Below, in pieces: positions 55,763 to 63,598 of a DNA stretch of 63,598 nt (its first letter is position 1; every line of letters begins with the position of its first letter). Origin of the DNA: Candidatus Zhuqueibacterota bacterium. Its GTDB lineage: Bacteria > Zhuqueibacterota > Zhuqueibacteria > Residuimicrobiales > Krinioviventaceae. Below the pieces are notes generated by a model. It was not told where the DNA came from. It did not search any database and saw nothing but the letters and a program-made list of their open reading frames with translations. Location: the NCBI GenBank assembly GCA_016934825.1, contig JAFGSB010000103.1, forward strand, positions 1 through 63,598, in the 5' to 3' direction. A program made the translations under genes and the position numbers.

Positions 55763-57787
55763 TCATTTCACCGGTTTTAAACACATCACAAACCCACCGC
55801 CGGAAGCCAGGTTGGCGGTAATAATGTCCTTTGCCGTTACGGTCTGCTCCCGTTTTTGTAACCGGTCGGGATAATCGTCCGCTTCCGGAGGGTCCTGGTA
55901 TATGATAGCGGTGAATTTACCGGGACCGAGGAACGCCAGCGGTATCTGCAATGTCCGCGCGGAGGAATCGGTCATACTGCCGACGAACCAATCTCTGCCG
56001 GACCTTCTGGCAATGGTGATATAATCGCCGACCTCGCCGTTAATGACTTTTGTCTCGTCCCATGTTGTCGGTACAATTTTCAGAAAATCGAGACCCGCCG
56101 GACTGACGCGGTAATTATAGGGCGAGTCGCACAGCACCTGTAACTGGCTTTCGTACACAACCATCATCGCCAGTTGACGAGTTCTTGTTCCCATGACAAA
56201 GGGACCGGGGGCGTCGCCGCCGACGGCGCGAAATGTTTCGGCGGTCTTGTTGCGAAATCCGCCCGGCGTGAAATCCATCGGCCCCGCCAGCATTCGCGTG
56301 AACGGCAGGATTACGGTATGTTCAAGGGTTATGCGGTCGCTCCATTTATTGTATTCATTGCCGAGCACGCCTTCACGGGTGAGCAGGTTTGGCCAGGTGC
56401 GGCGCATTCCGGTCGGTTTATAGGCGCCGTGAAAATCTACCGTCAAATGATACTGCGCTGCTTTTTCGGTCAGTCGGTGATAAAAATTCACCATTTCCTG
56501 GTCGTCGCGGGCCATAAAATCGACCTTAACGCCGGCCACACCCCATTTTTCATACAGCGGGAAGGCTTCGTCCATTTGCGCGTTGGCATGGCTCCACTCC
56601 AGCCACAGCAGAATTTTTACATTCTTTTTTTTGCCATATTGGACCAGTTCCGGGATGTCTATTTCCGGGAGGGATTTGGTAATATCGCCTACCGGATTGG
56701 ACCAATAATCATCCAAAAACGGATCACCGTACCAGAACCAGTCCACCAGTTGATATTCCCAGCCCATTTCAGCCGCGAAATCGATAAAATATTTCATGGA
56801 CGGATTATCCACTTTGAGTTCGCCGTCATAATCCGGCGCGTAACTGCCGCACCACCAGCGGTCCCAGGCCGACCGTCCCGGAACGATCCACGAAGTGTCC
56901 TCGATCTTGCAGGGCTCGCTTAAATTCAGGATGATATCGGACTCGATCAGGTCGCCCGGTTTGTCACCGATCATAATTGTCCGCCACGGCGAAAACCGGG
57001 GCGTTTTGGATATGACCAGCACATCCGGCTCATCGATCCTCGGCGACAGCGTGCTGACCACGGCGTTGGGGTAATAACCGGTTCCGGTAAAATACAATCC
57101 CGCCCAGTCATACAGGTTGGCTTCCGTCAACGCGGCCCAGGTGTTTTCATTTACCCGGACCAGCAGCGGACAGCCGATAATATCGCCCGGCTTGATCCCG
57201 CTTACTTTTCCCCGCGGGAATTCCGTTTCCTGATGGGTGGCGTAACTGCCGTAATTCGCCGCCCAGACGTCGCAATCACCGGCAAAGTGAAATTCGGTCC
57301 GTTCCGAGGTTAGTTTAAAATCCTGAAAAGCGGCCTGCTCAGGCAACTGGTAACGAAACGCGGCGCCGTCGTTATAAGCGCGAAAGACAAGATTGAGCAG
57401 CCGTTGAGGTGGTTTGGTTTCCTGCAGGAATAACACGAGTTCGTTACATCGGTCAACAACCGCCCTGCTTTTACCGACGACCGTTTCCCATGTCAAATCG
57501 GTTGAACTGAATTTTTTGTCTTTAACAACCAGGTCCCGGGCGATCGGCGGCATATTTTTGAAATCGAGACCGAACGGCGAATCGGTTATAACCGGTTGTC
57601 CTTTATATAAAACCGAAAAATAAATCCGGTTTCCCACCGGGTAGGGCTCCAATTTTGGTTTGATCTCAACGTTTATAATAATGTTGCTGTCGGGCGAGGC
57701 AAGCGAAATAATTTCCCCCGCGCATAATGGCCATGAGACAATAAAAAAAATACAAAACAGGCTTTTAAACAGTTTCGGCTTTTTCAT
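55763..57787 (-). CDS. Glycoside hydrolase family 97 enzyme, retaining alpha-galactosidase type likely
   Basis: A 674-residue secreted GH97 enzyme with a signal peptide (about 1-23). The N-terminal beta-super-sandwich covers about 25-300, the TIM barrel about 305-570, and a C-terminal beta domain (to 674) closes it. The barrel has VKVDFM with Asp423, the position of the nucleophile in retaining GH97 members, and LTREG with Glu472 as a candidate acid. An Asp there rather than the paired Glu of inverting SusB-type enzymes favours alpha-galactosidase. The start follows AAGGAACC. It lies 64 bases after the GH27 gene, also an alpha-galactosidase family. Confidence 0.88.
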   Translation of the reverse strand: MKKPKLFKSLFCIFFIVSWPLCAGEIISLASPDSNIIINVEIKPKLEPYPVGNRIYFSVLYKGQPVITDSPFGLDFKNMPPIARDLVVKDKKFSSTDLTWETVVGKSRAVVDRCNELVLFLQETKPPQRLLNLVFRAYNDGAAFRYQLPEQAAFQDFKLTSERTEFHFAGDCDVWAANYGSYATHQETEFPRGKVSGIKPGDIIGCPLLVRVNENTWAALTEANLYDWAGLYFTGTGYYPNAVVSTLSPRIDEPDVLVISKTPRFSPWRTIMIGDKPGDLIESDIILNLSEPCKIEDTSWIVPGRSAWDRWWCGSYAPDYDGELKVDNPSMKYFIDFAAEMGWEYQLVDWFWYGDPFLDDYWSNPVGDITKSLPEIDIPELVQYGKKKNVKILLWLEWSHANAQMDEAFPLYEKWGVAGVKVDFMARDDQEMVNFYHRLTEKAAQYHLTVDFHGAYKPTGMRRTWPNLLTREGVLGNEYNKWSDRITLEHTVILPFTRMLAGPMDFTPGGFRNKTAETFRAVGGDAPGPFVMGTRTRQLAMMVVYESQLQVLCDSPYNYRVSPAGLDFLKIVPTTWDETKVINGEVGDYITIARRSGRDWFVGSMTDSSARTLQIPLAFLGPGKFTAIIYQDPPEADDYPDRLQKREQTVTAKDIITANLASGGGFVMCLKPVK

Positions 57788-57851
57788 GCGTCGGTTCCTT
57801 AAAATTTATTGTTAAATATTTATGGCGAATAATAACGACACAGGATACGGA

Positions 57852-59228
57852 TCAATGTGTTATAATTCGGTATAAACCCGAACCGTGCGCCGGCAAGACA
57901 ACGGAAAATTCCTGATCGAATTGTCCTTCAGGGGTTTTGTTCCACAGATTTCTCACTGTGTACGGGGCAGCTACGCCAAGTTCCTGCAGCGTGACGGACA
58001 CTTGCACATTATTTTGATCGGAAATATTGAACAACGCCAGGTATTTGTCTTTTGATCCCGGTACGGAGGCGATCCAGGCGACCTTGTCGTCTCGGCGGAA
58101 CAACTGACGATTTTCCGCACTGTTCTGGTTCACCGCCAACGCCTCATGATTCGTGATAAGTGAAAATGTCACCTCATCATTCTCCGGCAGGTATCCGCCC
58201 AGCATAAGCGGAGAACGGGCGATACACCACAGGGTCATCATGGTCTTTTTTTCCTCATCGGTAAAACGGGAATATTCGTCGGTCACTTCTTCCTCGGTCA
58301 GGTTCATTTCATCCACGACCGTATTATCCGGGCCGTGTTTACGCAGTTTACCCATAGGCAGCATGTCCGCATCCGGCCAATGCCCGGGTGTGACGAAATT
58401 CTGCCACAGGGCGCACAGATCGAACTGCCGGTACAGAAACGGCCAGTCGTCCCAGAAATCCGTGGAAATCCGCCACATATTGGCGTATTTCAGGAGATGT
58501 TCGGCCCGTTCAATGGGCACCGCGCCGGGAGACAGGCTCAGTACCATCGGCCGGCCGACGGTTTTGATGGCGTTATATAATGCTTCAATATCTTTGGCGT
58601 GGTATGGGTAGGAGATATCATCCACTTTGATATAATCCACACCCCACTCGGCGTAAAGCTTGATGATTGAATAATAATAAACATTGCCGCCGGGATGGTC
58701 CATGTCGATACCGTACATACCGTCGTACCAGTCACAGGTATCTTTATAAGCGACAATGTCCCGTGCGCGATATTCGGTATCGAGTATCGGCGTGTCTTTT
58801 TCCACGGCCTGCTTGGGAATTCCGCGCATAACGTGAATACCAAATTTAAGTCCCTTGCTGTGAATATAATCAGCGACCGCCTTAAAACTGCCGTCGACCG
58901 CGGACGGATACCTGTTTACAGCCGGAATCAGCCTGCCGTATTCATCGATCCGCTGGTCAGGATTTTCAGCCCAATAGTTATAAATTGTCATATCCGGGCC
59001 GCCGTACCACAGGATATCGGTAACCACATATTCCCAGCCGTAAGGTTTCAGTTTTTCCGACATATAATCGGCGATCGTTTTGAGATCGGCTTCACTGGCA
59101 TCCACGCCCAGGCAGTCCCAACTGTTCCATCCCATAGGCGGCGTCTGCGCCACCGGTGCAGGTGACTGTTGACATGAAATAAACAGTACGATAAAAACAA
59201 AGCCTGAAAACAAGACAAAATTTTTCAT
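57852..59228 (-). CDS. Glycoside hydrolase family 27 alpha-galactosidase-like lipoprotein
   Basis: A 458-residue GH27 enzyme on the cell surface. A lipobox (LFISC, Cys19) follows the signal. The barrel opens with PPMGWNSWDCLG. Nucleophile Asp203 lies in YIKVDD and acid/base Asp257 in RISTDFWDDW, both at the expected spacing. A C-terminal beta-sandwich domain is complete. It hydrolyses terminal alpha-galactosides (possibly other GH27 substrates). The ATG is preceded by GAGGT. It is the first of a leftward pair with GH97. Confidence 0.92.
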   Translation of the reverse strand: MKNFVLFSGFVFIVLFISCQQSPAPVAQTPPMGWNSWDCLGVDASEADLKTIADYMSEKLKPYGWEYVVTDILWYGGPDMTIYNYWAENPDQRIDEYGRLIPAVNRYPSAVDGSFKAVADYIHSKGLKFGIHVMRGIPKQAVEKDTPILDTEYRARDIVAYKDTCDWYDGMYGIDMDHPGGNVYYYSIIKLYAEWGVDYIKVDDISYPYHAKDIEALYNAIKTVGRPMVLSLSPGAVPIERAEHLLKYANMWRISTDFWDDWPFLYRQFDLCALWQNFVTPGHWPDADMLPMGKLRKHGPDNTVVDEMNLTEEEVTDEYSRFTDEEKKTMMTLWCIARSPLMLGGYLPENDEVTFSLITNHEALAVNQNSAENRQLFRRDDKVAWIASVPGSKDKYLALFNISDQNNVQVSVTLQELGVAAPYTVRNLWNKTPEGQFDQEFSVVLPAHGSGLYRIITH

Positions 59229-59252
59229 TTTTTTACCTCGGATTCATTATAA

Positions 59253-59287
59253 CCTCCGGGAGGCGGTTAGTCACCTCACGGGGGTGA
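59253..59287 (-). terminator. Stem-loop after the PKD protein gene, related to 63413-63442
   Basis: The palindrome CCTCCGGGAGG (59253-59263) and a TCACC/GGTGA hairpin (59271-59287) lie directly past the stop of the PKD protein. The segment aligns with the hairpin at 63413-63442, also just past a type IX protein stop. Confidence 0.6.
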
Positions 59288-59293
59288 TGAATA

Positions 59294-62170
59294 TTATCGT
59301 AATAATATCATTTTTTTTACATCACTAAAATTCCCGGCCTGCAGTCGGTAATAATAAACACCGCTCGAAAGTTTATCCGCGTTCCAGTTGATACTGTACT
59401 CTCCCGCTTCTTTTTTTTCATCCAGCAAAACTCCCTCCATTTTACCCAGGGTGTTGTATATTTTTATTTGAACGTGCGTTGCTCGCGGAACAGAAAAGCT
59501 TATCTTTGTCACTGGATTAAAAGGATTGGGATAATTTTGATACAAAACAAAAAAAGTGGGAATTTCTTTTTCCTTTTCAATAGCGGACGGTTCTTTAACA
59601 ATGATATAATTTACCCGTGTAAACGCATCAATTCCACCTGGCCCGCTAACGATCAAAGATACCGTGAAGCTGTCGGCACTTTGAAAGGTATGTTCCGGAT
59701 TTCGCTCGTTACTTTTTGTACCATCCCCAAAATTCCACTTACAACTATCCATTATTCCGGTGGACAGATTTGTAAATTGAACGGTTAACGGCCTTTCCCC
59801 CTGTAGAGGTGACGCCTCGAAATTCGCGACCGGTATATTTTCCTGTACATTGATATAATCCGCACGGGTTAATGTATCTGCACCGGTCTGCCCGTTCACG
59901 ATTAATGTTACAGAGTAAACACCGGTATTTGTATAAACATGTTGCGGGTTTCGAATCTGAGCAGTCTGTCCGTCACCAAAATCCCACAGGTAAGAGTCGA
60001 TGATCCCGCTACTTTGATCCGTAAAATTTACGGTTAACGGTTTGAAACCGCTCAAAGTATCGGCAGTGAAAGCGGCATGGATTTCATCATCTATAAAATT
60101 CAGAATCGGCATGGCGCCGAATAACTGGGCCAGGGCGTCCCATACATCCAGATCGCCTCCGGTCGTATTCATATGATGCCTGGTTGATGCCCCGTCATTG
60201 TCGTCGATATCATTAAAACTGAAAATAAAACGGTATAACGAATCAGACGGCGGTTTATGTTTAATTGTCAGGGCCGCTTCACCCTGCCAGTTAGTACCGT
60301 TTTGAATGATTTTGGTTTCACATATCGGCGGCACCTTGGGTGAGCGGTCTCCATCAGGAGCCAGTAACGGATTGAGCGAGCCCCATTTTATCCAGGAATG
60401 AGCGTGAATGTTATTGCTTTGATATAACGTTCGTTCCGTTTCATCTGGTGCGAAAACTGCCTTAAAAGCTTCAAAATAACTACCACCGGCATCTTTCGCG
60501 AATATCGCCTCAATACAATCATTGATATAATACCTTGAAATACCGAATTTCCCGTTTGGATCATCGGCAAAACTGGAAAACGGTGAATTTTTTCCAATAA
60601 AGTTATCGGAAACGCTAAAACCAATATACCATTTATCCACGCCGTTCCAGGCCATCATTGCTTCCCCAAGCAAATCGGACTCGGGATAAAGATTTTCGGG
60701 ATTATCACTGGGTGACAAAATTTCCAACCCGGACCAGTCACTCAAATTGCCATCAATTGCTATTTTTGCCGGGAGCACATCGTAAGTTTCGGTTCCTCCA
60801 GGTGAAACCAGAATATAATTATTTCTGGTTTTAGAATATGATTTACTGCCGTCGGACACTGTCAACGTAACATGATAGGAACCGGGATCGCGATATATAT
60901 GAAAGGGATTCCGATCGCTGCTGACTTCGCCGTCACCAAAGTCCCATTTGTATTTTAATACACTGCCCACGGTTAGGTCTGTAAACTGAACAGTAAAAGG
61001 TGCAGACCCGGATCGAGGGTATGCGGAAAAATCAACCGACTCGATTAAATATTCGCGAATTTTAACCAGCCTGGGATTACTGCCATAATCATCTTCATAA
61101 TAACCGTAATCCCTACCGCAAAACACATAAGTATTGGAATTAATTGGAACAATATAACTGGGAACACTATCATTTCCTTTACCTTTTATTTGTTTGCGCC
61201 ATAATTCAACTCCATCTGCATTGGTACGGATGATCGTGGAAATTAAAAGCGCATATTGCGCAAGCGTCCATTTGCCACAGATGATAAAACCACCGTCTTC
61301 AGTTTTTGCCATATGATATGCTGTTAAACTGTTAATCCCCTCCGCCAGATATTCTGTCGTTAAAACAATATTACCGTTCACATCGGTTTTCGCCAAAACA
61401 AAATAACCCTGTTCATACGCCGGTTTAATGTCATTATAACAGAAAGTAAAAGTGTGATTTTCGTTTTCATACACTCCCACTACCCTTAAATCAGGAACAA
61501 TAAAAGGAGCTGTTAAAGTTGCTGAAGCTGTCCAGTTAAGAGAACCATTATTTGTTAGTTTGAAAATAGCGGGAATATTATTCAATGAACCACCGGCAAT
61601 ATATCCTCCGTCACTTGTGGATGAAATACATCGCGCCTCTGAAGCGTAAGTGACGTTATATGATTGGCTCCATAAAACCGTTCCGGCATCGTTTACTTTG
61701 CCCCAGAAAGCTTTACCTGTTGTGGTTTTGCCGCAAAGTAAATAACCACCGTTCGGGGCGTGCTGCATGTTATAAACTTCATAAGCTTGAATAAGTGTAG
61801 TTAAATTTTTGCTCCAGATCTGGTTGTATGATGAAGTTAATTTTACCAAATAAGCATTGTTATTCACTCTTTGAGTCAATAGATAACTGCCATCACCCGT
61901 TTGCAGAATACATGACGCTTTCAGATCATGTATAGACGTACTATTACCATCCGAATCGGTTTTGATCAATTTTGAGCCGCATAAAATATAACCTTTATCA
62001 TTTGTCGGTTGAACCATACTGGCATAATGATATGGTGCTCCGTAATAAAAATTACCATATGATTGGGACCAGATTACTGAAACAGTCTGGGCATTTACTA
62101 TGTGTTCGAAAGCAAGTAAAAAGATTGATAAATATATAACCATGTAACGGATACAGATTTGTTTAATCAT
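59294..62170 (-). CDS. Large type IX-secreted protein: propeller-like N-terminus, three PKD domains, CBM9-like domain
   Basis: A 958-residue secreted protein with a signal peptide (about 1-28). The N-terminal repeats (about 30-370) with recurring GGY(I/L)LCGK-type blades resemble a beta-propeller. PKD 1 lies at about 380-455, a CBM9-like domain at about 460-690 (AIDGNLSDWSG), PKD 2 at about 697-775 and PKD 3 at about 778-855; each PKD has W-(D/N)-FGDG. The type IX sorting domain (NYPNPFNPVTKISF ... KKMILLR) ends it. It probably binds extracellular polysaccharide; catalysis is not evident. The ATG at 62170 follows AAAGGAG and is preferred to 62194. Confidence 0.85.
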   Translation of the reverse strand: MIKQICIRYMVIYLSIFLLAFEHIVNAQTVSVIWSQSYGNFYYGAPYHYASMVQPTNDKGYILCGSKLIKTDSDGNSTSIHDLKASCILQTGDGSYLLTQRVNNNAYLVKLTSSYNQIWSKNLTTLIQAYEVYNMQHAPNGGYLLCGKTTTGKAFWGKVNDAGTVLWSQSYNVTYASEARCISSTSDGGYIAGGSLNNIPAIFKLTNNGSLNWTASATLTAPFIVPDLRVVGVYENENHTFTFCYNDIKPAYEQGYFVLAKTDVNGNIVLTTEYLAEGINSLTAYHMAKTEDGGFIICGKWTLAQYALLISTIIRTNADGVELWRKQIKGKGNDSVPSYIVPINSNTYVFCGRDYGYYEDDYGSNPRLVKIREYLIESVDFSAYPRSGSAPFTVQFTDLTVGSVLKYKWDFGDGEVSSDRNPFHIYRDPGSYHVTLTVSDGSKSYSKTRNNYILVSPGGTETYDVLPAKIAIDGNLSDWSGLEILSPSDNPENLYPESDLLGEAMMAWNGVDKWYIGFSVSDNFIGKNSPFSSFADDPNGKFGISRYYINDCIEAIFAKDAGGSYFEAFKAVFAPDETERTLYQSNNIHAHSWIKWGSLNPLLAPDGDRSPKVPPICETKIIQNGTNWQGEAALTIKHKPPSDSLYRFIFSFNDIDDNDGASTRHHMNTTGGDLDVWDALAQLFGAMPILNFIDDEIHAAFTADTLSGFKPLTVNFTDQSSGIIDSYLWDFGDGQTAQIRNPQHVYTNTGVYSVTLIVNGQTGADTLTRADYINVQENIPVANFEASPLQGERPLTVQFTNLSTGIMDSCKWNFGDGTKSNERNPEHTFQSADSFTVSLIVSGPGGIDAFTRVNYIIVKEPSAIEKEKEIPTFFVLYQNYPNPFNPVTKISFSVPRATHVQIKIYNTLGKMEGVLLDEKKEAGEYSINWNADKLSSGVYYYRLQAGNFSDVKKMILLR

Positions 62171-62208
62171 TATACTGCTCCTTTGAATAAACACATTCTG
62201 TTAACCTT

Positions 62209-62232
62209 CGGGATGCGGAAATCCGCATCCCG
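62209..62232 (-). terminator. Hairpin after DUF362 gene
   Basis: CGGGATGCGGA pairs with TCCGCATCCCG (11 bp) around two A bases, 13 bases past the DUF362 stop on the minus strand. No U-run follows, so it may stabilise rather than terminate. Confidence 0.55.
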
Positions 62233-62244
62233 GATACACATAAA

Positions 62245-63258
62245 TTACCCTAACCCGATCTCCACAATATCTATCTTTTCAAGATCACCTTCCCCCAGCC
62301 CTAGATCCGCGGCCAATTTTACATGTTTTGATTGCGGCGCTATCGGCGGAAGCTGTTCTGTTTTTCGTAAACCGTCAATAATTTCCAGCAGCACGCGGTC
62401 CATGGCAACGGGATCGGTAGCAATGAGGATGGAATTGTAAGGCCGGATAAATTCATTGCTCCAGGTCGGACCGCCGTTAATAACGGTAAAAAGGGCGTCC
62501 ATTATGATGAGCCGGGTCTTCTGTTTGATGGGTTCCAGGTTGTTTAGTTCAGCTATGCCGGGATTACAGCAGTTGTTAGCGTGGAAATCATTGGGATTAT
62601 CCAGCGAACCGTAATGGTTTTTTAACGCCCCGGTAATTCCTGCCATGCGGTGGGTTTTGGCAAGCGGAATATTGACCAGCGCCGATATTTTCCGGGTCAG
62701 CACTTTATAAAGATAAGCCGGTTTATCGCCGGCCATGTGCGGTTCTTCCTCACTGCCATCCTCCCGGGCGCAGATACATTGAATTTTCGTATCCCCGATT
62801 GTTCCCGGGGTAAATCCACCGTCCCGCATATTTTCAAGTTTCTGGTCCCAGACAATGATATTTTCTTCGGGGCACCCCGCCTGAACAAGACCATCCGAGA
62901 TGGCTTTATTGACAACATGAAAATGGTCTATATAATTCGTTTTTGCGACATAGCGCAGTCCCAGCGTATTGATCTTTAAACCCACAATATCTTCCGGGCT
63001 GATATATTTCGTCCACGCTTTGGTGACATCCTGCTCACCGGAAAATTCGCACAACGCCCGGTCCAATATGATTTTCACAATTTCAGGATTTACTTTACCG
63101 TCAGCCAAAACCGCGCCGGGATGTGTCACCTTGATAACCTTTGCATTTGGTTTTGGAGAGTTTTGGGAAAAGACGGATTTTGCGGCCAGACTTGTACCGA
63201 TACCGGCGGCAACACTCTGTCCGATAAATTCCCGCCTGTTTATTCGATTCTTGTTCAT
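62245..63258 (-). CDS. Tat-exported DUF362 protein
   Basis: A 337-residue DUF362 protein with a twin-arginine signal (NRREFIGQSVAAGIG, residues 6-20). Motifs VTHPGAV, LKINTLG and a central TGALKNHYGSLDNP match the family. It lacks the C-terminal ferredoxin domain present in the other DUF362 protein here. The ATG at 63258 has a strong GGAGGT site and is chosen over the longer frame from 63369. Export via Tat implies folding with a cofactor in the cytoplasm. The function is unknown. Confidence 0.85.
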   Translation of the reverse strand: MNKNRINRREFIGQSVAAGIGTSLAAKSVFSQNSPKPNAKVIKVTHPGAVLADGKVNPEIVKIILDRALCEFSGEQDVTKAWTKYISPEDIVGLKINTLGLRYVAKTNYIDHFHVVNKAISDGLVQAGCPEENIIVWDQKLENMRDGGFTPGTIGDTKIQCICAREDGSEEEPHMAGDKPAYLYKVLTRKISALVNIPLAKTHRMAGITGALKNHYGSLDNPNDFHANNCCNPGIAELNNLEPIKQKTRLIIMDALFTVINGGPTWSNEFIRPYNSILIATDPVAMDRVLLEIIDGLRKTEQLPPIAPQSKHVKLAADLGLGEGDLEKIDIVEIGLG

Positions 63259-63412
63259 GTTACCTCCAAACATTCTTAAACGTCCTGTTTTGATTGCGTA
63301 AAGGAAAATAGTAAATTGTTTGATATGAAAAAAGGTTTTTTTACAAAAAATAGGCAGGCAACAAGTCACTTTCGCATTAAAATTATTGGGTAAATTTGAA
63401 AGGTCTAAACAT

Positions 63413-63442
63413 CTCCGGGAGGTGGCGGACCACCTCCCGGAG
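63413..63442 (-). terminator. 13-bp hairpin after partial type IX gene
   Basis: CTCCGGGAGGTGG pairs perfectly with CCACCTCCCGGAG around loop CGGA, nine bases past the 63452 stop. No long U-run follows. Confidence 0.7.
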
Positions 63443-63451
63443 GTGATTTAT

Positions 63452-63598
63452 TTATCGAATCAATAACATCTTTTTCATATCAACAAAATCGCCGGCGACG
63501 ATCTTGTAGAGATAAACTCCGGAAGCAACCTGGCCTCCGTGCAGGTTAGTGCCGTCCCAGGTGACCTGGTAGGAACCGGCGTTCTGGTCCAGATCGAC
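63452..63598 (-). CDS. C-terminus of a type IX-secreted protein (partial)
   Basis: The last 48 residues of a gene that enters from the right edge. They read as the end of a FlgD-Ig/type IX sorting domain (GGQVASGVYLYKI, then DFVDMKKMLLIR), very close to the ends of the proteins at 43561 and 59294. The stop is at 63454-63452. Everything upstream is outside the window. Confidence 0.9.
   Translation of the reverse strand, partial: VDLDQNAGSYQVTWDGTNLHGGQVASGVYLYKIVAGDFVDMKKMLLIR

Overview
The window looks like a chromosomal piece of an uncultured or little-studied bacterium of the FCB superphylum, most like KSB1, Calditrichota or a relative. The main reason is that at least four secreted proteins end in the Por/type IX (FlgD-Ig-like) sorting domain with the YPNPFNP motif. 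Several other proteins carry twin-arginine or lipoprotein signals, and families common in that group are present (DUF5916 barrels, FISUMP lipoproteins, DUF362, Gfo/Idh/MocA). The assignment is inference, because there is no rRNA or universal marker here. Most genes have mid-range GC. Two SIR2-like genes are strikingly A+T-rich and look acquired.

Layout. 0.6-6.4 kb: a complete hydrogenase maturation operon (hypA-B-F-C-D-E), followed by a DRE-TIM aldolase/lyase. No hydrogenase subunit lies in the window. 7.8-8.5 kb: a small autoregulated-looking operon (XRE regulator plus two tiny membrane proteins) with a near-consensus promoter set between perfect inverted repeats. 8.7-18.4 kb: a DUF5916 outer-membrane protein, a 7TM sensor kinase, a SIR2-like protein, a Ca/Na exchanger, a barrel protein with an Asp/Asn tract, and a receiver protein. 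18.8-23.9 kb: a leftward TetR-DUF362/ferredoxin-MBL operon and a GH172 gene. The promoters of tetR and the GH172 gene share an unusual spacer sequence. 24.0-26.8 kb: unrecognised envelope proteins and a DUF3251 protein. 27.0-28.5 kb: an AbiE toxin-antitoxin pair. 28.7-33.7 kb: a FISUMP lipoprotein, an oxidoreductase and amidohydrolase pair, tRNA-Arg(CCG) and a WG-repeat lipoprotein. 33.8-38 kb: intergenic clusters of mosaic dispersed repeats around a nitrilase-family enzyme and a DUF998 fusion. 38.2-40.7 kb: a SIR2-plus-P-loop protein, probably antiphage.

41-63.6 kb is mainly glycan metabolism. It encodes a sugar isomerase-like TIM barrel, secreted type IX proteins, a sulfatase, GH2, GH42, GH97 and GH27 enzymes, a PKD/CBM9-like adhesin-type protein and a Tat-exported DUF362 protein. 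Together with GH172 upstream, this fits secreted breakdown of galactose-rich, possibly sulfated, polysaccharide. No SusC/SusD pair is seen. The window ends inside another type IX protein.

The points most worth a second look are the two SIR2 genes, the mosaic repeat clusters beside one of them, three well-formed promoter/operator structures (XRE, TetR/GH172, AbiE), the unknown 24-26 kb set, and the secreted protein at 51.3-52.9 kb with an unrecognised main domain.
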